Positions 35,502 to 47,814 of a stretch of 64,000 nt of DNA are shown piece after piece. The stretch is from contig CM065802.1 in the NCBI GenBank assembly GCA_033398695.1, positions 151,390,096 through 151,454,095 on the forward strand, written 5' to 3'. The notes beneath the pieces were generated by a model. The model saw only the letters and a list, made by a program, of their open reading frames with translations, made no database searches and was not told where the DNA came from. Each line of letters starts with the position of its first letter. Positions within the stretch are counted from its first letter, which is position 1. Source of the stretch: Orobanche coerulescens (lineage: Eukaryota; Streptophyta; Magnoliopsida; Lamiales; Orobanchaceae). The position numbers and the translations under genes are program-made.

Positions 35502-35538
35502 CTAAAATACAGGCTCGGAAGATTGGGGGGGCGACGAA
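35502..35538 (-). pseudogene. Stop-proximal end of the Tat antisense ORF
   Basis: Past the Athila array the same reading phase continues for about a dozen codons, rich in S and P, to a TAG at 35502-35504. The ACGAA repeat accounts for the duplicated bases. This places the C-terminus of the antisense ORF 16.8 kb from its body. Confidence 0.65.
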
Positions 35539-36849
35539 TGTTGCGAAATTCGGTGAACGCAAGTGCATGTTATCATAAACAAGTAATAAAGTGATGAGTA
35601 AGATATCGTTCCCACGAGGACTGACTTACTAATTACCGATTTATGAGTATTCTAATTTTATCTAAACTATCGAAATTGGAGATGCAAGAATAATCAAAGA
35701 AAATTAATAAAAGAATAAATAGTGAAAACGATTGTTCGAAGAAAGAAAATCAAATAAGGAATTAATCTAGGATTGTGAATCCACTTCGGTCTTTCCGAAT
35801 TACTCTTGATTATATGAATTTAATGAACTCCCAATTTATTGAAGGCGAATGTTGCTAAAATACTCTACCGCCTCTCCCGAGGTTAATAGAATTATCTAAG
35901 GCGAATAATACACTCTATTCCTAGGTGGATTAATTCGACAATAGGCAAAAAGCACGAAATCTCCAGAAAGGCCACGTAATTCCTGTGAGTATATTCCTAT
36001 CTCACAAGATAAAACAGTTCTCACCAATTTTTCCTAACAACTCTCCTCTCCCGATTCGAGTTGCGTAAACAAAACAATTCAATTATAGGCCACACAATTG
36101 AAAGCATTAAGAACAATTGGGGAAAACTCAATAGAAAAGAGAATTAAATTGACAATGCAAAATCAAAAGTTAATTCATCAAAACCTCGGTTTCATTAAAA
36201 TCCTAGACTAGGGTTCTAGCCTGACATGCTAGAAAATAAAAATACAAATAGAATTAAAGAAAGCACAGAAATCAAACGCAGACGAAGAACTTGGATTCCT
36301 CCGTTCTCTGTCTTCCGCTCTCTGCTCCTTGGTGTTTCTGCTTCTTCCCGATTCCGTGATTCTCTTGATGATCGTTCCCCCTCTTTTCAGACCTTGAATC
36401 CCTATTTATAACTATCATTAGCCTCCAAAATGCGTCCGGGGATTGGGTCAAAAACCGCTCCAAAAATGGCCCAGAAACACGGCAAATATAGCAGGACCGC
36501 CCCGTGGGCCGCGGCTCAGTAAGTGTGTGCCGCGGCCCTTCACGCTCAGCACCTATACCTGGGCGCAACATTTTCTTCCTAGGCCACGGCACAGCATCCT
36601 TGTGCCGCGGCCCCCGGTACAGTTGGTTCGGCGCTTGATAGTCACCTTCGTGTGCCGCGGCTCATTTGGTTCGTGCCGCGGCCCCACGCCAAAAATTGTC
36701 ATTTCGGCCCGTTTTTCGCAGTTCGAGCTTCCGAACTCCAATTTCCTACAAAACATATAAGAATAGTGCATTAAAAGCTCATTTAAGCAGATTTAGACTT
36801 CAAATGGATAAAAATAATGATAAATAAGCGCATAAAAATACGCCTAACA
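35539..36849 (-). repeat. Athila-type LTR-A
   Basis: 1311 bp, TGTTGCGAAATTCGG to CGCCTAACA. On the minus strand a GCCGCGG cluster (36476-36690) precedes the TATA box TTATAAATAGGG (36400-36411). A minus-strand PPT (AAGTTTGGGGGTATT) lies next to it at 36850-36866. Confidence 0.95.
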
Positions 36850-38060
36850 AATACCCCCAAACTTGAGCCTTTGCTTGTCCTCAAGGCAAAGTCAATTTTC
36901 AAATAAAAAGTATCGTGAATGATCGTGCACATCCATAGTGCTCAACTTAATCAATACTACCCTGAAAATCTCAAAGAATAATACGAGTATCGTAATAGTG
37001 AGTCACATCAAGGACACTGTTTCCACAAAGTAACCATTTTTGGTGCTAATCAATCGTTTTGAAGAACATCAAGCTCAAAGATTAACAAGCGTGAATTTAA
37101 CCGACCGCCCATACGAAGGGTTAGAGTAAACAAGCCAACTCGCCCATTCCCACAATCTAGTGGCAAAAATTTAAGAGTTTCATCGTCGAAAATAATCCTC
37201 AGACAGTATTCCCTTATGTATGATCATAATACAGATTCGAGTTAACCACTAGGTTCGGATCTCGGGATGTTTCATCGGGATAATCCTAGGGTGGAATTCC
37301 ATTCTCATGTATTGGGGAACCGTTTGACGTAAAAGACATTCATGGGGCACATGGATGCTTGTAGTTACTAAGTCCCCCTCTACAGCGGAGAAAAAACTCG
37401 AATAGCAATTCCCGCACGTCAAGGTTACTGTTTTACGCGAGAGTAGACAACGGGTTACGTGAATACCCCCGGTTACTAGGCTTCCCATCATCGGTAATGC
37501 GATATTTCTAAACCATTCGTCTATTCAGGGTTGTCGTTTTACGCGAGAGTAAACAACGGGTCACGTGAATACCCCCGGTTACTAAACTTACCATCATAGA
37601 ATATGTATAATATCTCGACTTTTTGGGAAAAAACTGTCTGACTCTAAACTCCCTTTAAGTGCCCACAAGACTCATGTTACTGGACGACTAGCTACGCGAA
37701 AAGTATAACCAAACGTATAGACAGCGATTTGAAAACACGTATGTCGCCTTTCTTATATGCTAAAATTTCTACAAAAACGAAAAAAATTTCGGACCTAAAT
37801 GAATACTCAACGGAAACAGATATCGCTGACTGCAACTCGACTAAAAGTCAACCGTTTCTTCAAAGAGAAATCAGTATCGTAACATCAGTTTTACACAAAA
37901 AAAGCACAAAAAATTCACAAATGCAAATAAAAACAAGACAAGCAAGGCTAGCGTCAACAATAACGAAAAATAACGAAAAATGCAAACGAATAAGTAAAAA
38001 GCAACTGAAAGTAAACCCCCCCAAACTTAGGACGTACATTGACCTCAATGGACATAGATA
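36850..38060 (-). other. 3' untranslated region of Athila copy 1, no gene
   Basis: Between ORF2 and the PPT lies non-coding sequence. It contains a direct repeat of about 60 bases, GTTTTACGCGAGAGTARACA with ACGTGAATACCCCCGGTTAC, at about 37430 and 37545. Copy 2 has the same pair near 45208 and 45312, so the duplication predates the doubling. A second PPT-like run, AAGTTTGGGGGGG, lies at about 38019-38031; in copy 2 it has grown to 15 C (45792-45806, plus strand). Confidence 0.6.
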
Positions 38061-38089
38061 GAAATATGCAATAAGAGAAAAGGTCAAGT

Positions 38090-39361
38090 ACTCCCCTAAT
38101 GTCAGCTCTTGAACTGGTGCCGGCCTCGTCCGGCAAGGAGGGTGGTGTGGATGGCCTAACTGGTGGAATGAATGGCCTATCCGGGTGCAGTACATGGCTC
38201 GTCCACACAGAAAGGTAGTCCTGATGGTACGCATCCCTCGCCAACAGGCGCCTCTCCGCACGTCGATTGGCCCGGCGGGCCTGCTCTCTCATCTCCTCCC
38301 GGACAGCTGCGAGAATGCTCTCTCTCTCCTCATCTCCTCTCTCAGGACGTCGAACATCGCCTGAAGGTGCTCTTTATCGGGCGGCGGGCTGGAATCTGCC
38401 TGCCCATGTGTCAGAAGAAGAGGCTCGGGGGACTGCTCATGTGCCTCATCAAGAAGAAATCCTCATCCCCGAGCATGTGCCGGCGCTCCACCCCACTGGT
38501 CAAAGTGAAAAATGATGCGATGATCAATCGGACCTTGGGGTGCTAGCATCGGCTCATCATCCGACCAAGTCATGCCCAACTGGAGGTATAGAGTGCAAAT
38601 GAGAGATGGTTGCTTCAGCCCCGTCTTGGCTCCTCCTTGAATGCACTAAAGGATAGATCGGACCAGATAAGGGGCCACATCGAATCTGAGCCCGGAAGTG
38701 ATAGCATATAGCAGTCGGGCACGAGAGAGTAAGACTGAGTGAATCTGCAAGGTAGGATCAACCCATGCGCAGAGGAAGTATAACCAGGCTCGCCCGAGCC
38801 GACTGAGGCACGAGCTCTTAAAATAAAAGGCGGAAGAACCCGGGGCGCGCGTCTCCCAGATGGAACCAGGCTGTGTGAGTGTCTTAGGCAGAGCCTCCCT
38901 CGTGAGGCTACTCATACTCTGCGTAAATTCCGTCTCATCCACCACTGGCAGCTCATATAATCTCCGAATAGCAGCCACCGAAAAATCCACAGTATGGCCT
39001 CGGACGACGACCTGAGTCTGAGTATCTGATTGCGGTATCATCTGCCCTGCCCGAATATGTCGTAGAAGAGCGCTAGCGTAAAACTCCTGGATGATAGAGA
39101 TAACAGCCGGCTCGGGAGGCGCAGCGAAATGAGCCCACCCCATCTTGTCAATCATAGTCAGAAGCTCACCGTCCTGGGGGGCGGGAGTGAATCCCCGCTC
39201 TGGGATTAATGGTCGAGGATGGATTTTTTCATTGAATATTTTATGAATTTCCGGGTCGGAGAATTGGTGAGACTCCAACTCGGCTTGGCTTTGTGAAGTC
39301 TCCCCTCTTGTGGGGACGATTGTGTCCTATCCCTTGTGCTAACCTTCCTTTTTCTAGCCAT
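38090..39361 (-). pseudogene. Athila ORF2 (accessory protein), copy 1
   Basis: The start is the ATG at 39361 (MARKRKVSTR), just after a predicted splice acceptor. The body reads HQFSDPEIHKIF, FYASALLRHIRAGQMI, VDFSVAAIRRLYELP and RLGRAWLYFLC. An R/E-rich coiled coil (MFDVLREEMRRER, EQARRANRRAERRL) follows towards the C-terminus. The sequence resembles the putative plant transposon protein found as the extra ORF of Athila-type elements. Copy 1 has lost one G in a TGTGGGG run near 39312 and has an extra base near 38508, each shifting the frame. Confidence 0.75.
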
Positions 39362-40012
39362 GGCGAGTTCCCTGAAAAGAAAAACACCGGAAATTACGTA
39401 AGCTTTAAGGAAAACAACACCACTTGACTTAAGGTATGCAAAACGTGAATATAGAGTTGAACAAGCTTGCATCGTCGTGAGAGAAAATTAAAGTTGAGCT
39501 TTCACGTTTAAACTTGACGTAAGGGTTGGGGTACAATGTAAACCCATAAACAAATTCGTTGCACATGGGTTCAAAACGTTAGATTAAAAATTTTTCATTT
39601 ATGCATTTCATCAAACACCTTGACAGCATGAGTTTAAATGAAGAACAAGAATTATAATAGTTTAATCCAATTCCCCAACAATAGCAACATCAATCGATAG
39701 TCATGAGAAAAACGACAACTAACATCAACAATTATACATAATCACAAATACCATCACAATCAATCACCATATTCATCCTATTCCAACTCACTTTTTGATA
39801 GAACTTTGAAGAACAACTAACAACATATTCAATATCGAATGAAGAACGACACCTCACCTTTCAATTCATGTAGCAATTAAGATTAGGAATTGAGAATTAC
39901 CTTGCTTGGATTGAAGGATGCAAGAAGAAGTAGAATTGAGAAGGGGTTCGGCCGAGTGCTTGTGTGAAGGAAGGGGAAAGACACTTACAATTTTTGGCCG
40001 ATCGATATAAAG
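39362..40012 (-). promoter_or_regulatory. Internal promoter, 5'UTR and intron of Athila ORF2, copy 1
   Basis: On the minus strand CTTTATATCG (about 40003-40012) is TATA-like and lies downstream of a GCCGCGG cluster. About 100 bases later AAGCAAG/GTAATTCTC is a good splice donor (intron starting at 39900), and TTTTCTTTTCAG/GGAACTCGCC is a good acceptor (ending at 39372). The ATG lies 10 bases beyond. The intron would be 529 bases, AT-rich. Copy 2 keeps all parts. Confidence 0.55.
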
Positions 40013-40029
40013 CAAGCCTGGGCTGTTCA

Positions 40030-40375
40030 TCTTCGCAACGGGGGACGCGGCACAACTTAAGTGATCCGCGGCCTAGAGTATAGTTTGCCTGGGCTTCTTT
40101 GTTCTATCGCTGTGTGCCGCGGCTCAGCATATGGGTGCCGCGGCTCATAGTGTAAGTGTGCCGCGGCTCATTTGATCCGTGCCGCGGCACGTAGTATAGC
40201 TTCCTAGGCATATCTGGTGTATTTGGTGTGCCGCGGCTATGTACCGCGGCTCAGGGACCTGGTGTGCCGCGGCTCAGTAAGGTCCTGACGCGGCACAGAG
40301 TATAGTTTGTTTGGCCTTGTTGTGTCAACTTGTGTGTGCCGCGGCTCACTATCCTTGTGCCGCGGCCCAATGCTG
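40030..40375 (-). repeat. GCCGCGGC cluster upstream of Athila ORF2, copy 1
   Basis: Repeated GTGCCGCGGCTCA words alternate with GTAGTATAGCTTCCTAGG and GAGTATAGTTTGTTTGG, giving units of about 50-75 bases. Several CG positions are already lost, for example GACGCGGCACA. It is an internal counterpart to the cluster in the LTR of the same element. Confidence 0.75.
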
Positions 40376-40512
40376 AATTTTCCCCTGGGGTGATTTCTGC
40401 ACAGAATTTTCAAAGGAACACATCAAGAACGCGAGGGATAAGCAAAAATGACGAAAAATAAAGACTCTAAAATGCATGAAAACACTGAAAAAATAAAATC
40501 TACAACTAATAC

Positions 40513-40555
40513 TCGGGTTGCCTCCCAAGAAGCGCTAAGTTTATAGTCTTCAGCC
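40513..40555 (-). other. Conserved tail of Athila pol, copy 1
   Basis: AGCGCTTCTTGGGAGGCAAC on the minus strand matches the sequence commonly found just after the pol stop in Athila elements. Its presence close to the protease end shows that RT, RNase H and integrase were removed between the two. Copy 2 has it at 48289-48330. Confidence 0.6.
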
Positions 40556-40759
40556 GGACTTTTTGAAAATCAGTTTGCATTCCGCAAAGACCATTTGGAT
40601 TCCGCACAGTCCATCGAATCATTATTACGTAATTTAAATTTTTGACCGTGATTTTTCAACCATTCTACTTTTGGTTTGGAAATCCAACGTTCTTTTCGAA
40701 ACGGTTTTAACAATAGCAGCCTCCCAAAACACCCATTTTGCAACTGGCTTGGCACTCAT

Positions 40760-43178
40760 TTGACTTCCGGCTTAGTGTTCAATTCCACGGGTGAACTTAT
40801 GACCACATGAGATTTTTTCGATGGTGTATGAACGGATGTTGAAGACGACATATTTAATTGCTTAAGATACATGATTCCCTCTTCATTTTTATTAGACGTC
40901 GGAGCAGCTGAAACGGATTCTGAACACTTCGACCGACAACTCTCCCGGTGTGTGTCTTTCGCAAAGATATCTACACTTCAATTTGTGAACTCTTCTCGAC
41001 TCTACTTGGACACGGAAAGGATTGAAACACTTGGAAAGTGACTTGCTCATCTTGAACCCGCAATGTGAGTTTTCCTTTTTCCACATCAATGAGAGTTTGG
41101 CCGGTAGCTAAGAATGGTCTTCCCAAAATAATTGGGATGTCTTGGTCCTCCTCCATATCGAGCACAATGAAATCAGCGAGAAAGATGAATTTATCTACCT
41201 TGACTAAAATATCTTCTATTACCTCCCTCGGGTACTTGATAGATCAGTCAGCTAATTGCAGCGAGATTGTCGTCGGCTTGGCTTCCCCAATGCCTAGCTT
41301 CTTAAATATGGAAATGGGCATAAGATTAATGCTGGCGCCGAGATCACACAATGCTCTATCAAAAGACAGATTTCCTATAGTGCACGTTATATTGAAACTT
41401 CCTGGATCCTTCAATTTTGGCGGGAGCTTTTTCTGCAAGATGGCGATGCACTCTTCCGTCAATGCCACTGTCTCATATTCTTCGAGTTTCCTTTTGTTAG
41501 ATAAGATTTCCTTCATAAACTTCACATAGCTCGGCATTTGTTCCAAGGCATCAGCAAATGGAATATTTATATGTAGTTTCTTGAAAACATCAAGTAACTT
41601 AGAGAATTGCTTGTCCAATTTTTGCTTTTGCAGACGTTGTTGAAATGGGACGGGAGGCACATAGGCTGTCGGATTATCTGGAAACAATTTCGAGGGTCTT
41701 GAAATTTGTGATTCCTCAGTCACTGCATTTTTATTCTCCTCATCTTTACTTCTCTTTTTGTTCTGCCTGGGCTGCTCACACACTTCCTTCCCGCTTCTTA
41801 AACTAATGGCATTGATACTCTCTCTGGGGTTTGTCTCAGTTGTACTTGGCAAGGTACCCTCAGGGCGAGATGTTAACACATTAGCTATTTAGCCCAATTG
41901 TACTTCCAAGTTGCGAATAGAGGCCGAATGATTTTGCAAGGTTGCTTCCGTACGGGTCATGAAGTGACTCGTATTTGCTGCTAACTTCGCTATTGCCTCC
42001 TCTAAAGAGATCTTTGGAGCGGGAGGGGGTTGCTATTGGTGTTGAGTAAACTGAGGTTGGTTTAGGTTTTGTCCGGTTTTCCAGGAAAAGTTAGGGTGAT
42101 TTCACCACCCCGGATTGTATGTGTTGGAATACGGATTATTCTGTTGATTCCCGTTCCCCACAAACTGAGCTTGTTCCATCGGATGTTGCTCGAAAGGATT
42201 TCCAATTTGACATTCCGCACTAGGGTGAGATCCGTTGCACCAATTACATGATTCAGTGGTAACGGGGGAAGGAGTATGTGAAAAAGCTTGAAGTTGCTGA
42301 GTCAAGGCGGCGACTTGAGCCGATAGCGTAGATACTGGATCATTATCAAAGATTTCCATCACTCGTTTCGGGTTCACTAGTTCAGAAGGCCACTGATAAG
42401 CATTTGCAGCCATCGCCTCCAATAGAGAGTGGGCTTCGGCCATCGTTTTTCCCATCAATGCTCCTCCAGCGGCTGCATCAAAAAGAGTGCGTGTAGAAGC
42501 ACTCAATCCGTTGTAAAATGTTTGAATTTGTAGCCAATCCGGTAGGCCATGGTGTGGGCATCTCCTTAGCAAATCCTTGTATCGCTCCCAAGCTTCATGA
42601 AGCGACTCCATATAAAATTGCCCGAAAGTAGTAATCTCGTTCCTTAATCTCGCTGTCTTCGATGGTGGAAAGAACTTAGCCAGAAAGGACTGCGCTAATT
42701 CTGCCCAAGTTGTGATAGAGCCCGACGGTAATGAATTCAACCAAAATTTGGCTTTGTCCCTCAAAGAGAAAGGGAAAAGCCGCAGACGAATAGCATCATC
42801 GGTAGCACCGTTATTCTTGAAGGTGTCACAAATCTCGAGAAATGAAGCGATATGTGTGTTGGGATCGTCGTTCGCCAGTCCACAAAATTGGCTTGCTTGT
42901 ACCATCTGAATAATAGCTGGCTTAATCTCGAAGTTGTTCGCTTGGATGGTTGGACGCCGAATCCCCGAAAACTTTGCATTGATTTGTGGCGTGGCATAAT
43001 CATGGAGTGCCAATGCCGGTTGAACTTGCTGCATTGGATTTTCACCTCCATGATTTTCCGTATTATCGGCCACGGTGTCTTTTGCTGGTAGCTCGCACTT
43101 TTCCTTCTTGTTTTTTCGAAGAGTGCGCTCGAGTTCGGTATCCAAAGGTAGTAGGCCTTCGTTACCGAATTTTCTCAT
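40760..43178 (-). pseudogene. gag: Athila gag-protease, copy 1
   Basis: Gag starts at 43178 (MRKFGNEGLLPLDTELERTL) and is open for 358 codons to 42102. It includes SGIRRPTIQANNFEIKP, LFPFSLRDKAKFWLNSLP, AKFFPPSKTARLRNEI and the Athila knuckle CNWCNGSHPSAEC. After a TGA the frame continues to protease with CDLGASINLMP near 41340 and DIPIILGRPFL. Another TGA near 41246 and a frameshift near 40985 break it. No RT follows. Gag and protease are therefore the only core functions the element ever encoded in this form. Confidence 0.85.
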
Positions 43179-43291
43179 GCACTAACCAGAAATTACTGAA
43201 AGGAAAACAAATAATAAGAATTACACAAAAATAAAAAAATTGTTCAAATTAAGACTAGAAATACTAAAATAGATATTAGTAAAATAATCAA

Positions 43292-43309
43292 TCCCCGGCA
43301 ACGGCGCCA
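43292..43309 (-). other. Athila primer-binding site, copy 1
   Basis: The minus strand reads TGGCGCCGTTGCCGGGGA, six bases from the LTR end. This is the tRNA-Asp-type PBS of Athila elements. Confidence 0.9.
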
Positions 43310-43315
43310 AAAACT

Positions 43316-44626
43316 TGTTGCGAAATTCGGTGAACGCAAGTGCACGTTATCGTAAACAAGTAATAAAGTGATGAGTAAGATATCGTTCCCACGATGACTG
43401 ACTTACTAATTACCGATTTATGAGTATTCTAATTTTATCTGAACTATCGAAATTGGAGATGCAAGAATAATTAAATAAAATTAATAAAAGAATAAATAGT
43501 GAAAACGATTGTTCGAAGAAAGAAAATCAAATAAGGAATTAATCTAGGATTGTGAATCCACCTCGGTCTATCCGAATTACTCTTGATTATATGAATTTAA
43601 TGAATTCCCAATTTATTGAAGGCGAAGGTTGCTAAAATACTCTACCGCCTCTCCCGAGGTCAATAGAATTATCTAAGGCGAATAATACACTCTATTCCTA
43701 GGTGGATTAATTCGACAATAGGCAAAAAGCACGAAATCTACAGAAAGGCCACGTAATTCCTGTGAGTATATTCCTATCTCACAAGATAAAACGGTTCTCA
43801 CCAATTTTTCCTACCAACTCTCCTCTCCCGATTCGAGTTGCGTAAACAAAACAATTCAATTATAGGCCACACAATTGAAAGCATTAAGAACAATTGGGGA
43901 AAACTCAATAGAAAAGGGAATTAAATTGATAATGCAAAATCAAAAGTTAATTCATCAAAATCTCGGTTTCATCAAAATCCTAGAGTAGGGTTCTAGCCTG
44001 ACATGCTAGGAAATAAAAATACAAAAAGAATTAAAGAAAGCATAGAAATCAAACGCAGACGAAGAACTTGGATTCCTCCGTTCTCTGTCTTCCGCTCTCT
44101 GCTCCTTGGTGTTTCTACTTCTTCTCGATTCCTTGATTCTCTTGATGATCGATCCCCCTCTTTTCAAACCTTGAATCCCTATTTATAACTATCATTAGCC
44201 TCCAAAACGCGTCCGGGGATTGGGTCAAAAACCGCTCCAAAAATGGCCCAGAAATGCGGCAAATATAGCAGGGCCGCCCCGTGGGCCGCGGCTCAATAAG
44301 TGTGTGCCGCGGCCCTTCACGCTCAGCGCCTATACCTGGGCGCAACATTTTCTTCATGGGCCGCGGCTCAGCATCCTTGTGCCGCGGCCCCCGGTACAGT
44401 TGGTTCTGCGCTTGCTAGTCACCTTCGTGTGCCGCGGCTCATTTGGTTCGTGCCGCGGCCCCAGGCCAAAAATTGTCGTTTCGGCCCGTTTTTCAACGTT
44501 CGAGCTTCCAGACTCCAATTTCCTACAAAACATATAAGAATAGTGCATTAAAAGCTCATTTAAGCAGATTTAGACTTCAAATGGATAAAAATAATGATAA
44601 ATAAGCGCATAAAAATACGCCTAACA
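43316..44626 (-). repeat. Athila-type LTR-B, shared by both internal copies
   Basis: 1311 bp, same length as LTR-A. It has a PBS on its left (43292-43309) and a PPT-like AAGTTGGGGGGTATT on its right, so it serves as 5' LTR of copy 1 and 3' LTR of copy 2. GCCGCGG cluster at 44260-44465, TATA box at about 44178-44189. Confidence 0.95.
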
Positions 44627-45886
44627 AATACCCCCCAACTTGAGCCTTTGCTTGTCCTCAAGGCAAAATCAATTTTCAAATAAAAAGTATCGTGAATGAT
44701 CGTGCACATCCATAGTGCTCAACTTAATCAATACTACCCTGAAAATCTCAAAGAATAATACGAGTATCGTAATAGTGAGTCACATCAAGGACACTGTTTC
44801 CACAAAGTAACCATTTTTGGTGCTAATCAATCGTTTATGAAGAACATCAAGCTCAAAGATTAACAAGCGTGAATTTAACCGACCGCCCATACAAAGAGTT
44901 AGAGTAAACCAGCCAACTCGCCCAGTCCCACAGTCTAGTGGCAAAAATTTAAGAGTTTCATCGTCGAAAATAATCCTCAGACAGCATTCCCTTATGTATG
45001 ATCATAATACAGATTCGAGTTAACCACTAGGTTCGGATCTCGGGATGTTTCATCGGGATAATCCTAGGGTGGAATTCCATACTCATGTATTGGGGGACCG
45101 TTTGACGTAAAAGACACTCATGGGGCACTTGTATGCTTCTAGTTACTAAGTGTCCCTCTACAGCGGAGAAAAAACTCGAATAGCAATTCCCGCACATCAA
45201 GGTTGCTGTTTTACACGAGAGTAGACAACGGGTTACGTGAATACCCCCGGTTACTAGGCTTCCCATCATCGGTAATGCGATATTTCTAAACCATTAGTCT
45301 ATTCAGAGTTGTCGTTTTACGCGAGAGTAAACAACAGGTCACGTGAATACCCCCGGTTACTAAACTTCCCATCATAGAATATGTATAATATCTCGACTTT
45401 TTGGGAAAAAATGTCCGACTCTAAACTCACTTTAAGTTCCCACAAGACTCATGTTACTGGACGACTAGCTACGCGAAAAGTGTAACCAAACGTATAGACA
45501 GCGATTTGAAAACACGTATGTCTCCTTTCTTATACGCTAAAATTTCTACAAAAACGAAAAAAATTTCGGACCTATATGAATACTCAACGGAAACAGATAT
45601 TGCTGACTGCAACTCGACTAAAAGTCAACCGTTTCTTCAAAGAGAAATCAGTATCGTAACATTAGTTTTACACAAAAAAGTACGAAAAATTCACAAATGC
45701 AAATAAAAACAAGACAAGCAAGGCTAGCGTAAAAAATAACGAAAAATAACGAAAAATGCAAACGAATAAGTAAAAAGCAACTGAAAGTAAACCCCCCCCC
45801 CCCCCCAAAACTTAGGACGTACATTGACCTCAATAGACATAGATAGAAATATGCAATAAGAGAAAAGGTCAAGTACTCCCCTAATG

Positions 45887-47139
45887 TCAACTGGTGCCGG
45901 CCTCGTCCGGCGAGGAGGGTGGTGTGGATGGCCTAACTGGTGGAACGAATGGCCCATCCGGGTGCAGTACATGGCTCGTCCACACAGAAAGGTAGTCCTG
46001 ATGGTACGCATCCCTCGCCGCCAGGCGCCTCTCCGCACGTCGATTGGCCCGGCGAGCCTGCTCTCTCATCTCCTCCCAAACAGCTGCGAGGATGCTCTCT
46101 CTCTCTCCTCATCTCCTCTCTCAGGCCATCAAACATCGCCTGAAGGTGCTCTCTATCGGGCGGCGGGCTGGACTCTGCCTCCCCATGTGTCAGAAGAAGA
46201 GGCTCGGGGGACTGCTCATGTGCCTGATCAAGAAGAAATCCTCGTCCCCGAGCATGTGCCGGCGCTCCACCCCACTGGTCAAAGTGAGAATGATGCGATG
46301 ATCAATCGGACCCTGGGGTGCTAGCATCGGCTCATCATCCGACCAAGTCATGCCCGACTGGCGGCATAGAGCGCAAATGAGAGATGGGTGCTTCAGCCCC
46401 GTCTTGGCCCCTCCTTGAATGCACTGAAGGACAGATCGGACCAGATGAGGGGCCACATCAAATCTGAGCCCGGAAGTGATAGCATATAGCAGTCGGGCAC
46501 GAGAGAGTAATACTTAGCGAATCTGCGAGGTAGGATCGACCCGTTCGCAGAGGAAGTATAACCAGGCTCGCCCGAGCCGACTGAGGCACGAGCTCTTAAA
46601 ATAAAAGGCCGAAGAACCCGGGGCGCGCGTCTCCCAGACGGAACCGGGCTGTGTGAGTGTAACAAGCAGAGCCTCCCTCATGAGGCTACTCATATTCTGC
46701 GTAAACGCCGTCTCATCCACCACTGGCAGCTCATATAATCTCCGAATAGCAGCCACCGAAAATCCACAGTATGGCCTTGGACGACGACCTGAGTCCGAGT
46801 ATGTGATTGCGGTATCATATTCCCTGCCCGAATATGTCATAGAAGAGCGCTAGCGTAAAACTCCTGGACGATAGAGATCACAGCCGGCTCGGGAGGCGCA
46901 GCGAAACGAGCCCACCCTATCTCGTCATTCATAGTCAGAAGCTCACCGTCCTAGGGGGCGGGAGTGAATCCTCGCTCTGGGATTAATGGTCGAGGACGGA
47001 TTTCTTCATTGAATATTTTATGAATTTCCGGGTCGGAGAATTGGTGAGACTCCAACTCGGCTCGGCTTTGTGAAGTGTCCCCTCTTGTGGGGGACGATTG
47101 TGTCCTAGCCCTTGTGCTAACCTTCCTTTTTCTAGCCAT
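45887..47139 (-). pseudogene. Athila ORF2 (accessory protein), copy 2
   Basis: Starts at the ATG at 47139 and is colinear with copy 1. The G lost in copy 1 is present here, so MARKRKVSTR reads through to SDPEIHKIFNEEI, but a TAG at 46951 stops it after GFTPAP. A further stop near 46517 and frameshifts follow. The C-terminal coiled coil ends in PSSPDEAGTS at 45887. Because the two copies are damaged at different places, the ORF was probably intact when the element was doubled. Confidence 0.75.
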
Positions 47140-47795
47140 GGCGAGTTCCCTGAAAAGAAAAACACCGGAAATTACGTAAGCTTTAAGGAAAACAACACCA
47201 CTTAACTTAAGGTATGCAAAACGTGATATAGAGTTGAACGAGCTTGCACTGTCGTGAGAGAAAATTAAAGTTGAGCTTTCACGTTTAAACTTGACGTAAG
47301 GGTTGGGGTACAATGTAAACTCATAAACAAATTCGTTGCACATAGTTTCAAAACGTTGGCTTAAAAATTTTCATTTACGCATTTCATCAAACACCTTGAC
47401 TGCATGAGTTTAAATGAAGAACAAGAATTATAATGGTTTAATCCAATTCCCCAACAATAGCAACATCAATCGATAGTCATGAGAAAAACGACAACTAACA
47501 TCAACAATTATACATAATCACAAATACCATCACAATCAATCACCATATTCACCCTATTCCAACTCACTTTTTGATAGAACTTTGAAGAACAACTAACAAC
47601 ATATTCAACATCGAATGAAGAACGACACCTCACCTTTCAATTCATGTAGCAATTAAGATTAGGAATTGAGAATTACCTTGCTTGGATTGAATGATGCAAG
47701 AAGAAGTAGAATTGAGAAGGGGTTCGGCCGAGTGCTTGTGCGAAGGAAGGGGAAAGACACTTACAATTTTTGGCCGATCGATGTTATAAAGCAAG
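47140..47795 (-). promoter_or_regulatory. Internal promoter, 5'UTR and intron of Athila ORF2, copy 2
   Basis: Minus-strand CTTTATAACATCG near 47782-47794, a donor AAGCAAG/GTAATTCTC at 47676, and an acceptor TTTTCTTTTCAG at 47150 match copy 1. The predicted intron is 527 bases. Confidence 0.55.
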
Positions 47796-47814
47796 CGTGG
47801 GCTGTTCATCTTCG

